Assembly: GCA_937864225.1 (NCBI GenBank) | Contig: CALMJK010000009.1 | Span: 45,646-109,645 of the forward strand | Length of the DNA: 64,000 bases | Direction of reading: 5' to 3' | DNA from: an uncultured bacterium | GTDB taxonomy: Bacteria; Krumholzibacteriota; Krumholzibacteriia; LZORAL124-64-63 | Shown here: positions 9,032 to 21,225 of the stretch, piece by piece | Numbering within the stretch: the first letter of the stretch is position 1 | How the letters are laid out: each line of letters opens with the position of its first letter | Position numbers and translations under genes: made by a program | Notes under the pieces: model-generated | The model's database searches: none | Told to the model about the DNA's origin: nothing | The model's input: the letters and a program-made list of their open reading frames with translations, nothing else

Positions 9032-10567
9032 TTGTTCGAAACGCTCGCACTGAACGCGCCGAGCTGGAGCGACCTGCGGCACTTCGTGCCGGAGACGGTC
9101 CTCGTCGTGACTTTCCTGCTGGCGCTGATGGCCGACCTCTTCGCGCGCGGGCGGCGTCCAGCCGGGCCGTTCGCGCTCGCGCTGGGCGGGTGCCTGGTGG
9201 CGCTGGCGGCGGCCGTGAGTTCGCTGCCGGCCGGCCCGCGCTCCATCCTGGGCGACCTGGTCGTGGTCGACGGCCTGGCCGGCTTCTTCCGCGTCCTTTT
9301 CCCGCTGATCGGCGCGATCACGATCCTGTTCTCGTGGGCCAGCGGCGAGATCATGGGGCCGCGGCGCGAGCACAAGGGCGAGTTCTACGCGCTGGTGGCG
9401 CTCATGGCCTTCGGCATGTGCGTGATGGCGTCCGCGGCGGACCTGATCATGCTCTACCTGTCCGTCGAGCTGGTCTCGCTCACGAGCTACGTGATGGCCG
9501 GATACATGCGTACCAGCCTCCGCTCCACGGAGGCCTCGCTGAAGTACGTCATCTTTGGCTCGGTGTCGTCGGGCGTGATGCTCTACGGCCTTTCGCTGCT
9601 CTTTGGGCTGACGGGGGAAACCACGTTCGTCGAGATCCGCGCGGCGCTCTTGGCGGGCCGGGCCGACAATTTCGCGCTCCTGGTGGCCATGGTGTTCGTG
9701 CTGGCCGGCCTCGGCTACAAGATCGCGGCCGTGCCGTTCCACTTCTGGTGCCCGGACGTGTACGAGGGGGCACCGACCCCCGTCACGGCGCTGTTCTCCG
9801 TCGGCCCGAAGGCGGCCGGCTTCGCGCTCATGATCCGCTTCTTCTACACGACGCTGCTGTCGCCGGGCGGCGGGCAGGCGGCGGCGGGCGCGGCCGCGCC
9901 GGACGGCGTGATCGTGGGACCGGCGGACTGGCCGCTGTTGATCGCCATCCTGTCGGTCGTGACGATGACGTACGGCAACCTGGTGGCGCTGCGGCAGACG
10001 AACGTGAAGCGCCTGCTCGCCTATTCGAGCATCGCGCACGTCGGTTACCTGCTGATGGGTTTCTTGATGCTGACCGCCGCGGGGCTGGAGGCGATCCTGT
10101 TCTACCTGCTCGTCTACGCGATCATGAACCTGGGCGCCTTCCTCTTCGTGATCGCGCTCAACAATCGCCTCGGCGGCGAGGAGATCTCCGACTACGCCGG
10201 GCTGTCGACGCGCGCGCCCTGGGTGGCGCTCATGATGATGGTGTTCCTGTTGTCGCTGACCGGCCTGCCGCCGACCGCCGGCTTCATCGGAAAGATGTAC
10301 CTCTTCGCCGAGGTCATCAACCGCCATTGGTTCTGGCTGGCGGTGGTGGGCGCGTTGAACAGCGTGGTGAGCCTCTTCTACTACATGAAGATCGCCAAGG
10401 CGATGTACTTCACGCCCGGCGAGCGCGCTCCGCTGCGGCTGGAGCCGCTGCACACCGCCGTGTTGATCCTGCTGGCGGCCCCGACCCTCGCGCTGGGCGT
10501 CTACTGGACCCCCTTCAAGAACTTCGTCGACCGCGCCGTCGCGGGGTTCGCGGGACTGGGAGGCTGA
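9032..10567 (+). CDS. nuoN: NADH-quinone oxidoreductase subunit N
   Basis: NuoN (511 aa) is the third antiporter-like subunit and the last gene of the operon. Family landmarks are the glutamate in LSVELVSLTSYVMAGYMR, FWCPDVYEGAPTPVTALF, and the lysine region QTNVKRLLAYSSIAHVGYL. A TTG start at 9032 follows GAGGAGG at 9019-9025. A short alanine/glycine-rich insertion (about residues 284-296) sits between two helices. The set of genes (A, B, C, D, H, I, J, K, L, M, N) makes the 11-subunit form of complex I. Confidence 0.96.
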   Translation: MFETLALNAPSWSDLRHFVPETVLVVTFLLALMADLFARGRRPAGPFALALGGCLVALAAAVSSLPAGPRSILGDLVVVDGLAGFFRVLFPLIGAITILFSWASGEIMGPRREHKGEFYALVALMAFGMCVMASAADLIMLYLSVELVSLTSYVMAGYMRTSLRSTEASLKYVIFGSVSSGVMLYGLSLLFGLTGETTFVEIRAALLAGRADNFALLVAMVFVLAGLGYKIAAVPFHFWCPDVYEGAPTPVTALFSVGPKAAGFALMIRFFYTTLLSPGGGQAAAGAAAPDGVIVGPADWPLLIAILSVVTMTYGNLVALRQTNVKRLLAYSSIAHVGYLLMGFLMLTAAGLEAILFYLLVYAIMNLGAFLFVIALNNRLGGEEISDYAGLSTRAPWVALMMMVFLLSLTGLPPTAGFIGKMYLFAEVINRHWFWLAVVGALNSVVSLFYYMKIAKAMYFTPGERAPLRLEPLHTAVLILLAAPTLALGVYWTPFKNFVDRAVAGFAGLGG

Positions 10568-10655
10568 TCCCGCGCGCGGCATTCTCCTGTCGCCAAGCCG
10601 CGTGGCGCGCGCCATAATCCCCCTGAGTTCGGTCTTCATCCCGGGAGGTGCCGTC

Positions 10656-11462
10656 GTGCGCGTGCGCGTCGCGTTGATCCTGCTGGCCGGGCTAGTGCTC
10701 CTGGCCTCTTGCGCCACGGTTCCCATCACGGGCCGCCGGCAGTTGAGCCTGATCCCCGAGTCGCAGATGCTCTCCATGAGCTACCAGGAGTACGACACCT
10801 TTCTCAAGAGCAGCACGCTCAGCCGCGACGCCGCCAAGACCGCCCTGGTCAAGCGGGTCGGCGCGAAAACGCAGGCGGCGGTGGAGACGTACTTCACCCG
10901 GCAGGGCATGAGCGAGCGGCTGGCCGGCTACCGCTGGGAGTTCAACCTGATCGAGAGCGAAGAGGTCAACGCCTGGTGCATGTCGGGCGGGAAGGTCGTG
11001 GTGTACTCGGGCCTGCTGCCCGTCGCGCAGGACGAGGCGGGCCTGGCCGTCGTGATGGGCCACGAGATCGCGCACGCCATCGCCGGACACGGCGGCGAGC
11101 GCATGAGCCAGCAGATGGTCGCGCAGCTGGGCGGCGCGGCGCTCGACGTCGCCATGCAGAGCAAGCCGGAGCAGACGCGCCAGCTCTGGATGGCCGCCTA
11201 CGGGGCCGGCGCGCAGTTCGGGGCCCTGCTCCCCTTCAGCCGACAGCAGGAGAGCGAGGCCGACCGCCTGGGACTGATCTTCATGGCCATGGCCGGCTAC
11301 GATCCGCGCGCCTCCGTCGCCTTCTGGACCCGCATGGCCGCCGCGTCGGGCGGGGCGAAGCCGCCGGAGTTCATGAGCACCCACCCCTCCGACCAGACGC
11401 GCATCGCCAATCTGAACAAGCTGCTGCCGGAGGCGCAGACCTACTACCAGCCGACCCGCTGA
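10656..11462 (+). CDS. M48 family metalloprotease, lipoprotein
   Basis: A 268-residue zinc endopeptidase of the M48 (Ste24/HtpX/LoiP-like) family, probably anchored in the cell envelope. The N-terminus is a lipoprotein signal peptide ending in LLASCAT. The zinc motif HEIAH lies at about residues 136-140 and the third-ligand motif SEADRLG near residue 200. GTG 10656 was chosen since GGGAGGTG ends eight bases upstream; an in-frame ATG at 10602 would add a long N-terminal extension that spoils the signal peptide. Relatives such as BepA and YcaL take part in outer-membrane protein quality control, a plausible role here. It begins 88 bases after nuoN and could be its own transcript. Confidence 0.88.
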   Translation: MRVRVALILLAGLVLLASCATVPITGRRQLSLIPESQMLSMSYQEYDTFLKSSTLSRDAAKTALVKRVGAKTQAAVETYFTRQGMSERLAGYRWEFNLIESEEVNAWCMSGGKVVVYSGLLPVAQDEAGLAVVMGHEIAHAIAGHGGERMSQQMVAQLGGAALDVAMQSKPEQTRQLWMAAYGAGAQFGALLPFSRQQESEADRLGLIFMAMAGYDPRASVAFWTRMAAASGGAKPPEFMSTHPSDQTRIANLNKLLPEAQTYYQPTR

Positions 11463-11495
11463 CGGCGGGAGGCGCCGCGCCGCCGGGGAGGGGAC

Positions 11496-12884
11496 ATGCA
11501 GGCCATCGAACGGGCTCTGGCCTCCGCCAGCGATTTCCTCTGGGGTCCCCCGCTGCTCGTGCTGCTGTTCGGCACGCACGTCTTCCTGACGCTGCGCCTG
11601 CGCTTCATCCAGCGCTACCTCCTGCGCGCCATCCGGCTCTCGTTCACGCGCGCGAAAGAGGGGGAGGGCGACGTCAGTCACTTCGGCGCGCTCACCACGG
11701 CGCTCGCCGCGACAATCGGCACCGGCAACATCGTGGGCGTGGCGACGGCCATCGGGGCGGGCGGACCGGGCGCCGTGCTGTGGATGTGGCTGACCGGCGT
11801 GTTTGGCATCGCGACGAAGTACGGCGAGGCCGTGCTGGCGGTGAAGTACCGCGTGCGCACGCCGGCGGGCACGATGGCGGGCGGCCCGATGTACGCGCTC
11901 GAGCGCGGCCTGGGCATGCGCTGGCTGGGGCTCGTCTTCGCCGCGTTCACGGCCGTGGCCGCCTTCGGCATCGGCTGCATGGTGCAGGCGAACTCCATCG
12001 CGTCGATGGCGCGCGAGGCGGCCGGCGTCGCGCCGTGGCTCACGGGGGTCGTGCTGACGGCGCTCACCGCCGTGGTGATCCTGGGCGGGATCCGGGCCAT
12101 CGCCGGGGTCTGCGAGCGGCTGGTGCCGTTCATGGCGGTCTTCTACGTGCTGGGGTGTCTGATCCTGCTGGTCTTGCGGCGCGACACGCTGCCCGAAAGC
12201 CTCGCCCTGATCGTGCGCGGCGCCTTCAGCGGGCAGGCGGCCGTGGGCGGATTCCTGGGCGCGGGCATGAAGGAAGCGGTGCGGTACGGAATCGCCCGGG
12301 GGCTGTTCTCGAACGAGTCGGGCCTGGGCAGCGCGCCGATCGTCGCCGCGGCGGCGCGCACCAGCGACCCGGTCCGGCAGGCGCTGGTCTCCTCGACCGG
12401 CACGTTCTGGGACACGGTCGTGGTGTGCGCCATGACGGGCCTGGTGCTCGTGAACATGGGCGACTGGCGGGAGGGCCTGAGCGGCGCGGCCCTGACGCAG
12501 GCGGCGTTCGCCCACATTCCCCGTCTGGGCCCCATTGTGCTGACCGTGGGTCTGCTCACCTTTGTCTTCTCGACGATCCTCGGCTGGTCCTACTACGGCG
12601 AGAAGGCGGCCGAGTACCTGTTGGGGACCCGCGCGGTGCGGCCCTACCGGGTGATGTGGGTGGGGGCGGTCATGGTCGGGTCGGTGGTGTCGCTGCCCGC
12701 GGTCTGGTCCTTCGCCGACATTGCCAACGGCCTGATGGCCGTGCCCAACCTGGTCTCGCTGCTCGCCCTTTCCGGCGTGATCGTGGCCGAGACGCGCCGA
12801 CACCTGTGGGAGGAAGGGCGGCGGGGGACCGACGAGCCGCCCTCCTGCCCGCCGCGCTCAAGCCGTTTCCGTTCCAGACGATAA
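11496..12884 (+). CDS. AGCS family sodium:alanine/glycine symporter
   Basis: A 462-residue inner-membrane carrier of the alanine/glycine:cation symporter family, importing small neutral amino acids with sodium. The signature region GTGNIVGVATAI followed by GAGGPGAVLWMW is at about residues 73-98, and the substrate-site region FSNESGLGSAPIVAAAA is near residues 270-286. About ten to eleven helices are visible. ATG 11496 is preceded by GGGGAGGGG. It lies 33 bases after the M48 protease gene in the same direction. The exact substrate cannot be read from the sequence. Confidence 0.92.
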   Translation: MQAIERALASASDFLWGPPLLVLLFGTHVFLTLRLRFIQRYLLRAIRLSFTRAKEGEGDVSHFGALTTALAATIGTGNIVGVATAIGAGGPGAVLWMWLTGVFGIATKYGEAVLAVKYRVRTPAGTMAGGPMYALERGLGMRWLGLVFAAFTAVAAFGIGCMVQANSIASMAREAAGVAPWLTGVVLTALTAVVILGGIRAIAGVCERLVPFMAVFYVLGCLILLVLRRDTLPESLALIVRGAFSGQAAVGGFLGAGMKEAVRYGIARGLFSNESGLGSAPIVAAAARTSDPVRQALVSSTGTFWDTVVVCAMTGLVLVNMGDWREGLSGAALTQAAFAHIPRLGPIVLTVGLLTFVFSTILGWSYYGEKAAEYLLGTRAVRPYRVMWVGAVMVGSVVSLPAVWSFADIANGLMAVPNLVSLLALSGVIVAETRRHLWEEGRRGTDEPPSCPPRSSRFRSRR

Positions 12885-12962
12885 CTCCCCTTGCAGGGAG
12901 GCAATTGAACGGACGTTCCGGTCCGCGGCGCCCGGCTGTCGGGCGTCCAACCCGGAGTCTGG

Positions 12963-14234
12963 GTGGTCTTGCCGATCGTCGGATCAAACCCGCTGCCGGA
13001 CGCCGCGCCGCTTGGCGCCGGCGCCAGAGCCGTGCTCGCGGCCTGCTGCGCGCTGCTGTGGCTCGCCGCGGCCCGCCCGGCGGCGGGACAGGAAACCGGC
13101 GCCGCTTCTTCCCACTACTACCTGATCGCGCCGCCGGCCGACGTGGTGGCCGCGGACCATCCCAACGACAACGGCGGCACCATCGTCATCACCTGGACGC
13201 CCTCGGTGAACGACACGCCGCGGGACGACATCGTCACCGGTTACGAGATCCGGCGGGCCAGGCGGGCGGGCGGGCCCTATGAGGTCATCGGGCGCACGGC
13301 CGCCCGCACCGCGCGCTACGTCGATTCCTCGGCGGAGATCGGCGCTCCCTTCTTCTACGCGGTCCACACGGTCGCCGGCGACGTCGTCAGCAGCGCCGCC
13401 CAGGTGGGGCCGGTGATCTCGTCCTACCAGTGGATCAACTGGAGCCGCTGGAACCTGGCGCTGTTCGGCGCGCTCATCTCCCTGGCGGTGCTGGGCTGGG
13501 TGCGCGCGGTGCAGCGCGGGCACACGGTCACGATCCGCCCGATCCCGGCGCTGCAGGCCGTGGACGAGGCCGTCGGGCGCGCGACGGAGATGGGACGCCC
13601 GATCCTGTTCGTGCCGGGCCTGCAGGACATGGACGACATGCAGAGCGTGGCCGCCATCACGATCCTGGGCCGGGTCGCCCGCGCCGCCGCCGAGTACGAC
13701 GCCACGCTCGAAGTTCCCACCTCGCGCTCCCTGGTCATGACCGCGGCGCGCGACGCCGTGATGAAGGCGTACTACCAGGCCGGGCGGCCCGATTCCTATC
13801 GCGCCGAGTCGATCTATTACACGACCAACGAGCAGTTCGGCTACGTCGCGGCGCTCAACGGCGTGATTTGCCGCGAGCGGCCCGCGACCTGCCTGTACTT
13901 CGGCGGTTTCTTCGCCGAGTCGCTGATTCTCTCCGAGACCGGGCGCGGGGTGGGCGCGATGCAGATCGCCGGCACCGCGGAGACCACGCAGATCCCGTTC
14001 TTCCTCGCCGCCTGCGACCACGTCCTGATCGGCGAGGAGTTCTACGCGGCGTCGGCCTACCTGTCGGGCGACCCGCGGCAGTTGGGCAGCCTGCGCGGGC
14101 AGGACGCGGGCAAGGTTTTGGCGGGGGCCGCGATCGTGGCGGGCTGTGCGCTGGCCACCGTCGCGACGCTGACCGGTTCGAGTCTGTTCGCGAGCCTCGC
14201 CGACGTTGTCGCGACGCTCTTCCGCACGGAATAG
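12963..14234 (+). CDS. Signal-peptide/fibronectin-III-like membrane protein of unknown function (DUF6754-like)
   Basis: A 423-residue protein with an N-terminal hydrophobic signal (LAACCALLWLAAARPAAG), then a domain at about residues 50-150 that reads like a fibronectin type III fold (IVITWTPSVNDTPRDDIVTGYEI, split here only for reading: WTPSVND and GYEIRRA). A membrane helix follows near residues 168-186. The C-terminal half resembles the uncharacterised family I know as DUF6754, with phrases GRPILFVPGLQDMDD, YFGGFFAESLILSE and GTAETTQIPFFLAACDHV, and a last helix. The GTG start at 12963 is uncertain; TTG 12969 is possible. It is the first gene of a four-gene membrane cluster. Confidence 0.72.
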   Translation: MVLPIVGSNPLPDAAPLGAGARAVLAACCALLWLAAARPAAGQETGAASSHYYLIAPPADVVAADHPNDNGGTIVITWTPSVNDTPRDDIVTGYEIRRARRAGGPYEVIGRTAARTARYVDSSAEIGAPFFYAVHTVAGDVVSSAAQVGPVISSYQWINWSRWNLALFGALISLAVLGWVRAVQRGHTVTIRPIPALQAVDEAVGRATEMGRPILFVPGLQDMDDMQSVAAITILGRVARAAAEYDATLEVPTSRSLVMTAARDAVMKAYYQAGRPDSYRAESIYYTTNEQFGYVAALNGVICRERPATCLYFGGFFAESLILSETGRGVGAMQIAGTAETTQIPFFLAACDHVLIGEEFYAASAYLSGDPRQLGSLRGQDAGKVLAGAAIVAGCALATVATLTGSSLFASLADVVATLFRTE

Positions 14235-14248
14235 GGGGAGGGAGCACG

Positions 14249-14923
14249 ATGCACAGAGCGGTGCCCTTCGCCATCACCTTCGTCACGGCGTGCGTGCTGA
14301 TCTGCGCCGCTCTCGTCCCGCCCGTGGAGTCGATCCGCGAGGAATTTACGCTCTTCTTCGACATTCTGGCGGCCTTCGCGTTCCTGCTGGGCGGCGCGAG
14401 CCTGCTCGGTCAGCACGCGGCGAAGATCCACCGCCAGGCGAAGGGTTGGGCCTACTCGGCGGTTTGCCTGGTCTCGTTCTTGACGACTCTCGTGCTGGGT
14501 CTGCTGAAGACCGGCGGCGAGGGGGGCTTGGGCGGCTCGGTCACCGGCGAGGGAACGGTCCTGGCCTGGATCTACGAGTACGTCCTGGGGCCTTGCGGCG
14601 CCACGATCATGAGCTTGCTGGCGTTCTACGTGGCCTCGGCCTCGTTCCGCGCGTTCCGGGTGCGCACGGTGGAGGCCACGGTCATGCTGGTCACGGCCTT
14701 CGTGGTGCTGGTGGGGCGGACCTTCCTGGGCGGCCTGATCAGCGCCTGGCTGCCACCCTCCCTGGAGTGGCTGGGCATCGCCAACGGCGTGCAGTGGATC
14801 ATGTCGGTGCCGATCACGGCCGGCAACCGGGCGATCATGATCGGCGTGGCCTTGGGCATCATCTCGACCAGCCTGAAGGTCATGCTCGGCATCGATCGCA
14901 CGTACTTGGGGGAGGACGCCTGA
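14249..14923 (+). CDS. Multi-pass membrane protein of unknown function
   Basis: A 224-residue protein with about six predicted membrane helices and short loops. The N-terminus (AVPFAITFVTACVLICAAL) is a helix or uncleaved signal. Recognisable patches are EFTLFFDILAAFAFLLGGAS and a central hydrophilic turn with HRQAKGWAY. No catalytic motif or known transporter signature is seen. ATG 14249 lies 14 bases after the previous gene behind GGGGGAGGG. Tight spacing with the genes on both sides suggests that the products work together in the inner membrane. Confidence 0.7.
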   Translation: MHRAVPFAITFVTACVLICAALVPPVESIREEFTLFFDILAAFAFLLGGASLLGQHAAKIHRQAKGWAYSAVCLVSFLTTLVLGLLKTGGEGGLGGSVTGEGTVLAWIYEYVLGPCGATIMSLLAFYVASASFRAFRVRTVEATVMLVTAFVVLVGRTFLGGLISAWLPPSLEWLGIANGVQWIMSVPITAGNRAIMIGVALGIISTSLKVMLGIDRTYLGEDA

Positions 14924-14924
14924 G

Positions 14925-15806
14925 ATGAGCTGGCGAGGCCGCCCCTGGCAGTGGGAAACGGACCGCAGGCTGGTCTACGTGATCATGCTGTTGTCCGTGG
15001 TCGGACCGCTCATCTGGCGCATCTCGTTTCGCGAACACCCCTCGCCCATGGTGCAGGAGATCTTCGACGCGATCGAAGCGCTGCCGCCAGACGCCCGCGT
15101 CCTCATGGCCTACGACTTCGATCCGTCCACCGACCCGGAAGTGAAGCCGATGGGCGACGCCTTCACCCGCCATCTGGCCCTGCGCCGCGCCAAGCTTTTC
15201 TACCTGACACTGTGGCCGCTGGGACAGGGCGAGATCGACCAGGTGCTGCGTAGAGTGCTGCTGGCGGAGTTCCCCGAGTACCGCTATGGGACCGATTTCG
15301 TGAATCTCGGCTTCATGAGCGGGAACGAAGGCGTCATCGCGGTGGCCCTGACCGATCTGAAGAAAGGGTTCACGACCGACGCGTTCAATGCCAGCACGGC
15401 CGGCGACAACGGCATGCCGATCATGAGGGGCATCGACAACCTGCGCAACATGGACCTGATCGTGTCCGTGGCCTCCGGCTACCCGGGACTGCGCGAGTGG
15501 ATCCAGTACGCCGCGGTGCCCGGGCGCATCCCCATCATCGGGGGCGCCGTCGCGGTCATGTCTCCGGAGCTGTTTCCCTACGTGCCGGGGCAGTGCAAGG
15601 GCCTGCTGGCGGGCATCAAGGGGGCGGCTGAATACGAGCAACTCCTCATCGAGCGCTATCCGCAGCTGGACCGCCCCGAGGCGCGCACGGCGCTCGATCG
15701 CATGGGGCCGCAGACGGCGGCCCACTTCGCCATCATGGCGCTGATCGTGCTGGGCAACGCGATGTACCTGCTTGAGCGCCGCAGAGAACGGGGGAGGCGG
15801 CCGTGA
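14925..15806 (+). CDS. Bitopic membrane protein of unknown function
   Basis: A 293-residue protein with one helix near residues 17-33 (VYVIMLLSVVGPLIW) and one near the C-terminus (AHFAIMALIVLGNAMYLL). About 220 soluble residues lie between them and are probably outside the cytoplasm. The soluble part has conserved-looking phrases: VLMAYDFDPSTDPEVKPM, YGTDFVNLGFMSGNE and GAVAVMSPELFPYVPGQ. I do not recognise a characterised family; the fold could resemble periplasmic binding or receptor domains, but that is a guess. ATG 14925 follows the previous stop by one base, and its end overlaps the next start. Confidence 0.7.
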   Translation: MSWRGRPWQWETDRRLVYVIMLLSVVGPLIWRISFREHPSPMVQEIFDAIEALPPDARVLMAYDFDPSTDPEVKPMGDAFTRHLALRRAKLFYLTLWPLGQGEIDQVLRRVLLAEFPEYRYGTDFVNLGFMSGNEGVIAVALTDLKKGFTTDAFNASTAGDNGMPIMRGIDNLRNMDLIVSVASGYPGLREWIQYAAVPGRIPIIGGAVAVMSPELFPYVPGQCKGLLAGIKGAAEYEQLLIERYPQLDRPEARTALDRMGPQTAAHFAIMALIVLGNAMYLLERRRERGRRP

Positions 15807-16582
15807 CGCGCCGGCTGGCGATCGCGATTTTCGCGCTGACGCTGCTGCTGCTGGCGCTCATCCGCGCCTCCACCGGCGCCATGTCGAATCCGTTCGCGGA
15901 CGAGCAGGCCCTGGGCGTCTGGGTCTCGGCCGCCCTCACGCTCTGCATGCTGAGCTTCCTATACGGCGACAACCCCTTTTTCAAGTTCGCGGAGAACGTG
16001 TTCGTGGGCGTGTCGGCCGCCTGCTGGATGGTGATGGCGTTCTGGCGCGCGCTCGTGCCCAACCTGCTCGGGAACCTGGCGCCCGAAGTCCCCGTGGCGC
16101 TGTTCGGCATGGACCTGCCGCTGGACGTCGGCGTGGGCCGGCGCCTGCTGTACGTCGTGCCCCTGCTGCTGGGCCTGATGCTGCTGACCAGGTTCCATCC
16201 GCGAGGGCGCGCGATCAGCGCTTGGGCTCTGGCGTTCATCATCGGCACGACGGCCGGCCTGCGCTTCGTGACCTACCTGGGGAGCGATTTTCTGGCGCAG
16301 ATCCACAATACGATCCAGCCGCTGGTCGTGCTCCGGGACGGCGCTTTCGATGCCCGGGCCACCCTGTCGGTCGTCGTGCTCACGGCGGGCGTGCTGTGCG
16401 CCATGGCCTATTTCTACTTCAGCCGCGAGCAGAAGGGGTTGCTCGGCGCCGCCAGCCGCGTCGGCATCTGGATTCTCATGATCACCTTCGGCGCCAGCTT
16501 CGGCTACACCGTCATGGGTCGGGTGGCGTTGTTGGTGGCGCGCATGGAGTTCCTCCTGCGCGACTGGCTCGGCTTCCTCTGA
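15803..16582 (+). CDS. Multi-pass membrane protein of unknown function
   Basis: A 259-residue integral membrane protein with about eight predicted helices. GTG 15803 overlaps the stop of the preceding gene. Noted patches: LYGDNPFFKFAENVFVGVSA, a conserved-looking loop between helices two and three, and TFGASFGYTVMGRVALLV near the C-terminus. No known enzyme motif is visible. It closes the four-gene cluster that starts at 12963 (fibronectin-like membrane protein, two multi-pass proteins, one bitopic protein), which looks like one membrane complex. Confidence 0.7.
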   Translation: MTRRLAIAIFALTLLLLALIRASTGAMSNPFADEQALGVWVSAALTLCMLSFLYGDNPFFKFAENVFVGVSAACWMVMAFWRALVPNLLGNLAPEVPVALFGMDLPLDVGVGRRLLYVVPLLLGLMLLTRFHPRGRAISAWALAFIIGTTAGLRFVTYLGSDFLAQIHNTIQPLVVLRDGAFDARATLSVVVLTAGVLCAMAYFYFSREQKGLLGAASRVGIWILMITFGASFGYTVMGRVALLVARMEFLLRDWLGFL

Positions 16583-16726
16583 GCGGAGCGATCCGCCCCC
16601 CAAAAAAGTGGGCCGGTCGCGTATAACGCTCCCGGCCCGGCGGCAAGTCGGCGGGGGTTTGGAGGGAGATAACCGACTTGGCCGCGAATCTATCGATTAA
16701 TCAAGTCCACCGAGCTGGCCCGAGAA

Positions 16727-16752
16727 ATATCCCCCTACCTATTGGGGAATAT
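16727..16752 (-). terminator. Weak hairpin between convergent genes
   Basis: ATAT-CCCC pairs with GGGG-A-ATAT (one bulged base) around a nine-base loop, 33 bases after the stop of the minus-strand RND pump gene. The plus-strand membrane cluster ends at 16582. There is no strong U tract, so function as a terminator is only possible. Confidence 0.35.
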
Positions 16753-16784
16753 ATCACTACTGTTTTGCGCGTGCAAGCGTTTTT

Positions 16785-20113
<3,329 letters not shown>

Positions 20114-20117
<4 letters not shown>

Positions 20118-21220
20118 CGAGTCACCACCTTGTCGCCTTCCACGAGCGGACGCTCGGGGGACATCGCGACCGTTTCGCCGTCGCTCAGGCCGGCGAGCAC
20201 CTCGACCCGGTCGCCGAAGTCGTGGCCCAACCGCACCCAGCGCAGGCGAGCGAGACCCGCCTCGTCGAGCACGAACAAGCCCCGCAGCTGGCCGCGCTCC
20301 AGCACCGCCGCGCGCGGGACGAGCACGGCCTGGCGCTCGCCGACCGGCACCAGGACGCGGGCGAACATGCCGGACTTGAGACGGCCGTCCGCGTTGTCCA
20401 CGCGCGTCTCGATCTCGAAGGTGCGGCTGGCGCGGTCCGCGGCCGCCACGACCTTCTCCAGCACGGCACGTCGGCCGGAGGCGGCCCCCAGGGAGCCGAT
20501 CTCCACCATGACCGTGTCGCCGATCGCCACCGCCCCGATGTCCTTCTCGCCGAGGCGCGCCACGATCTTCATCTCGTCGACCTGCTCCACGACCACGAGC
20601 GGTTGGCCGGGGTTGGCCATGTCGCCAGGCTCGACGGTCTTGCGCACCACGAGTCCGCCGATGGGCGAGACGATATCGAGGTAGCGCAGGTGCGTGGCGA
20701 GCTCGGCGCGGCCCGCCTCGGCGGCGGCCAGGCCGGCGCGCGCCCGCTCGCGGCCGGTCAGGACGTCGTCCAGCTGCTGCTTCGAGACGGCCTTTTCGGC
20801 GTACAGCCTCTCGAAGCGCGCCGCCATGCGCTCGGCGTTCTCCAGCACGGCGCGCGCCTCGTTGATGCCGGCCTCGACCTGCTCCTGCTTCGCGCGCAGG
20901 TCGCCGTCGTCGATGGTGACGAGGCGGGAGCCGCGGCGGACCACGTCGCCTTCGCGCACGTGCACCTGCCGCACCCAGCCCATCATGCGGGTGCTGACCG
21001 TCGCGCGCTGGGCGGCCTCGACCGAGCCGCCGACGCTGACGACCACGGGCACGGTCTGCAGCCGGGCCGCGACGGTCGTCGCGCCCACCTCGGCGTGCAC
21101 GGGGGCGGCGTCGCGCCGCGCGCGGTCGCAGCCCGCGGCGGCGAACAGAGAAATGGCCGCGGCCAACAGCAGGGGCGCGGCGTGGCTCAAGGGGCGGGCG
21201 GAACGCGAAACGGAGGTCAT
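20114..21220 (-). CDS. RND efflux periplasmic adaptor (membrane fusion protein), lipoprotein
   Basis: A 368-residue HlyD/AcrA-type adaptor linking pump and channel. The N-terminus is a lipoprotein signal ending in FAAAGCDRA. The lipoyl-like half-motifs flank a helical hairpin: MGWVRQVHVREGDVVRRGS before it and DIVSPIGGLVVRKTVEPGD after it; the hairpin (about residues 110-170) has alanine/glutamate-rich heptads. The beta-barrel region follows. ATG 21220 is preceded by GGAGTGAGCG. It lies five bases after the TolC-like gene and overlaps the pump gene by four bases, so the three are one transcription unit. Confidence 0.92.
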
Positions 21221-21225
21221 GACGC

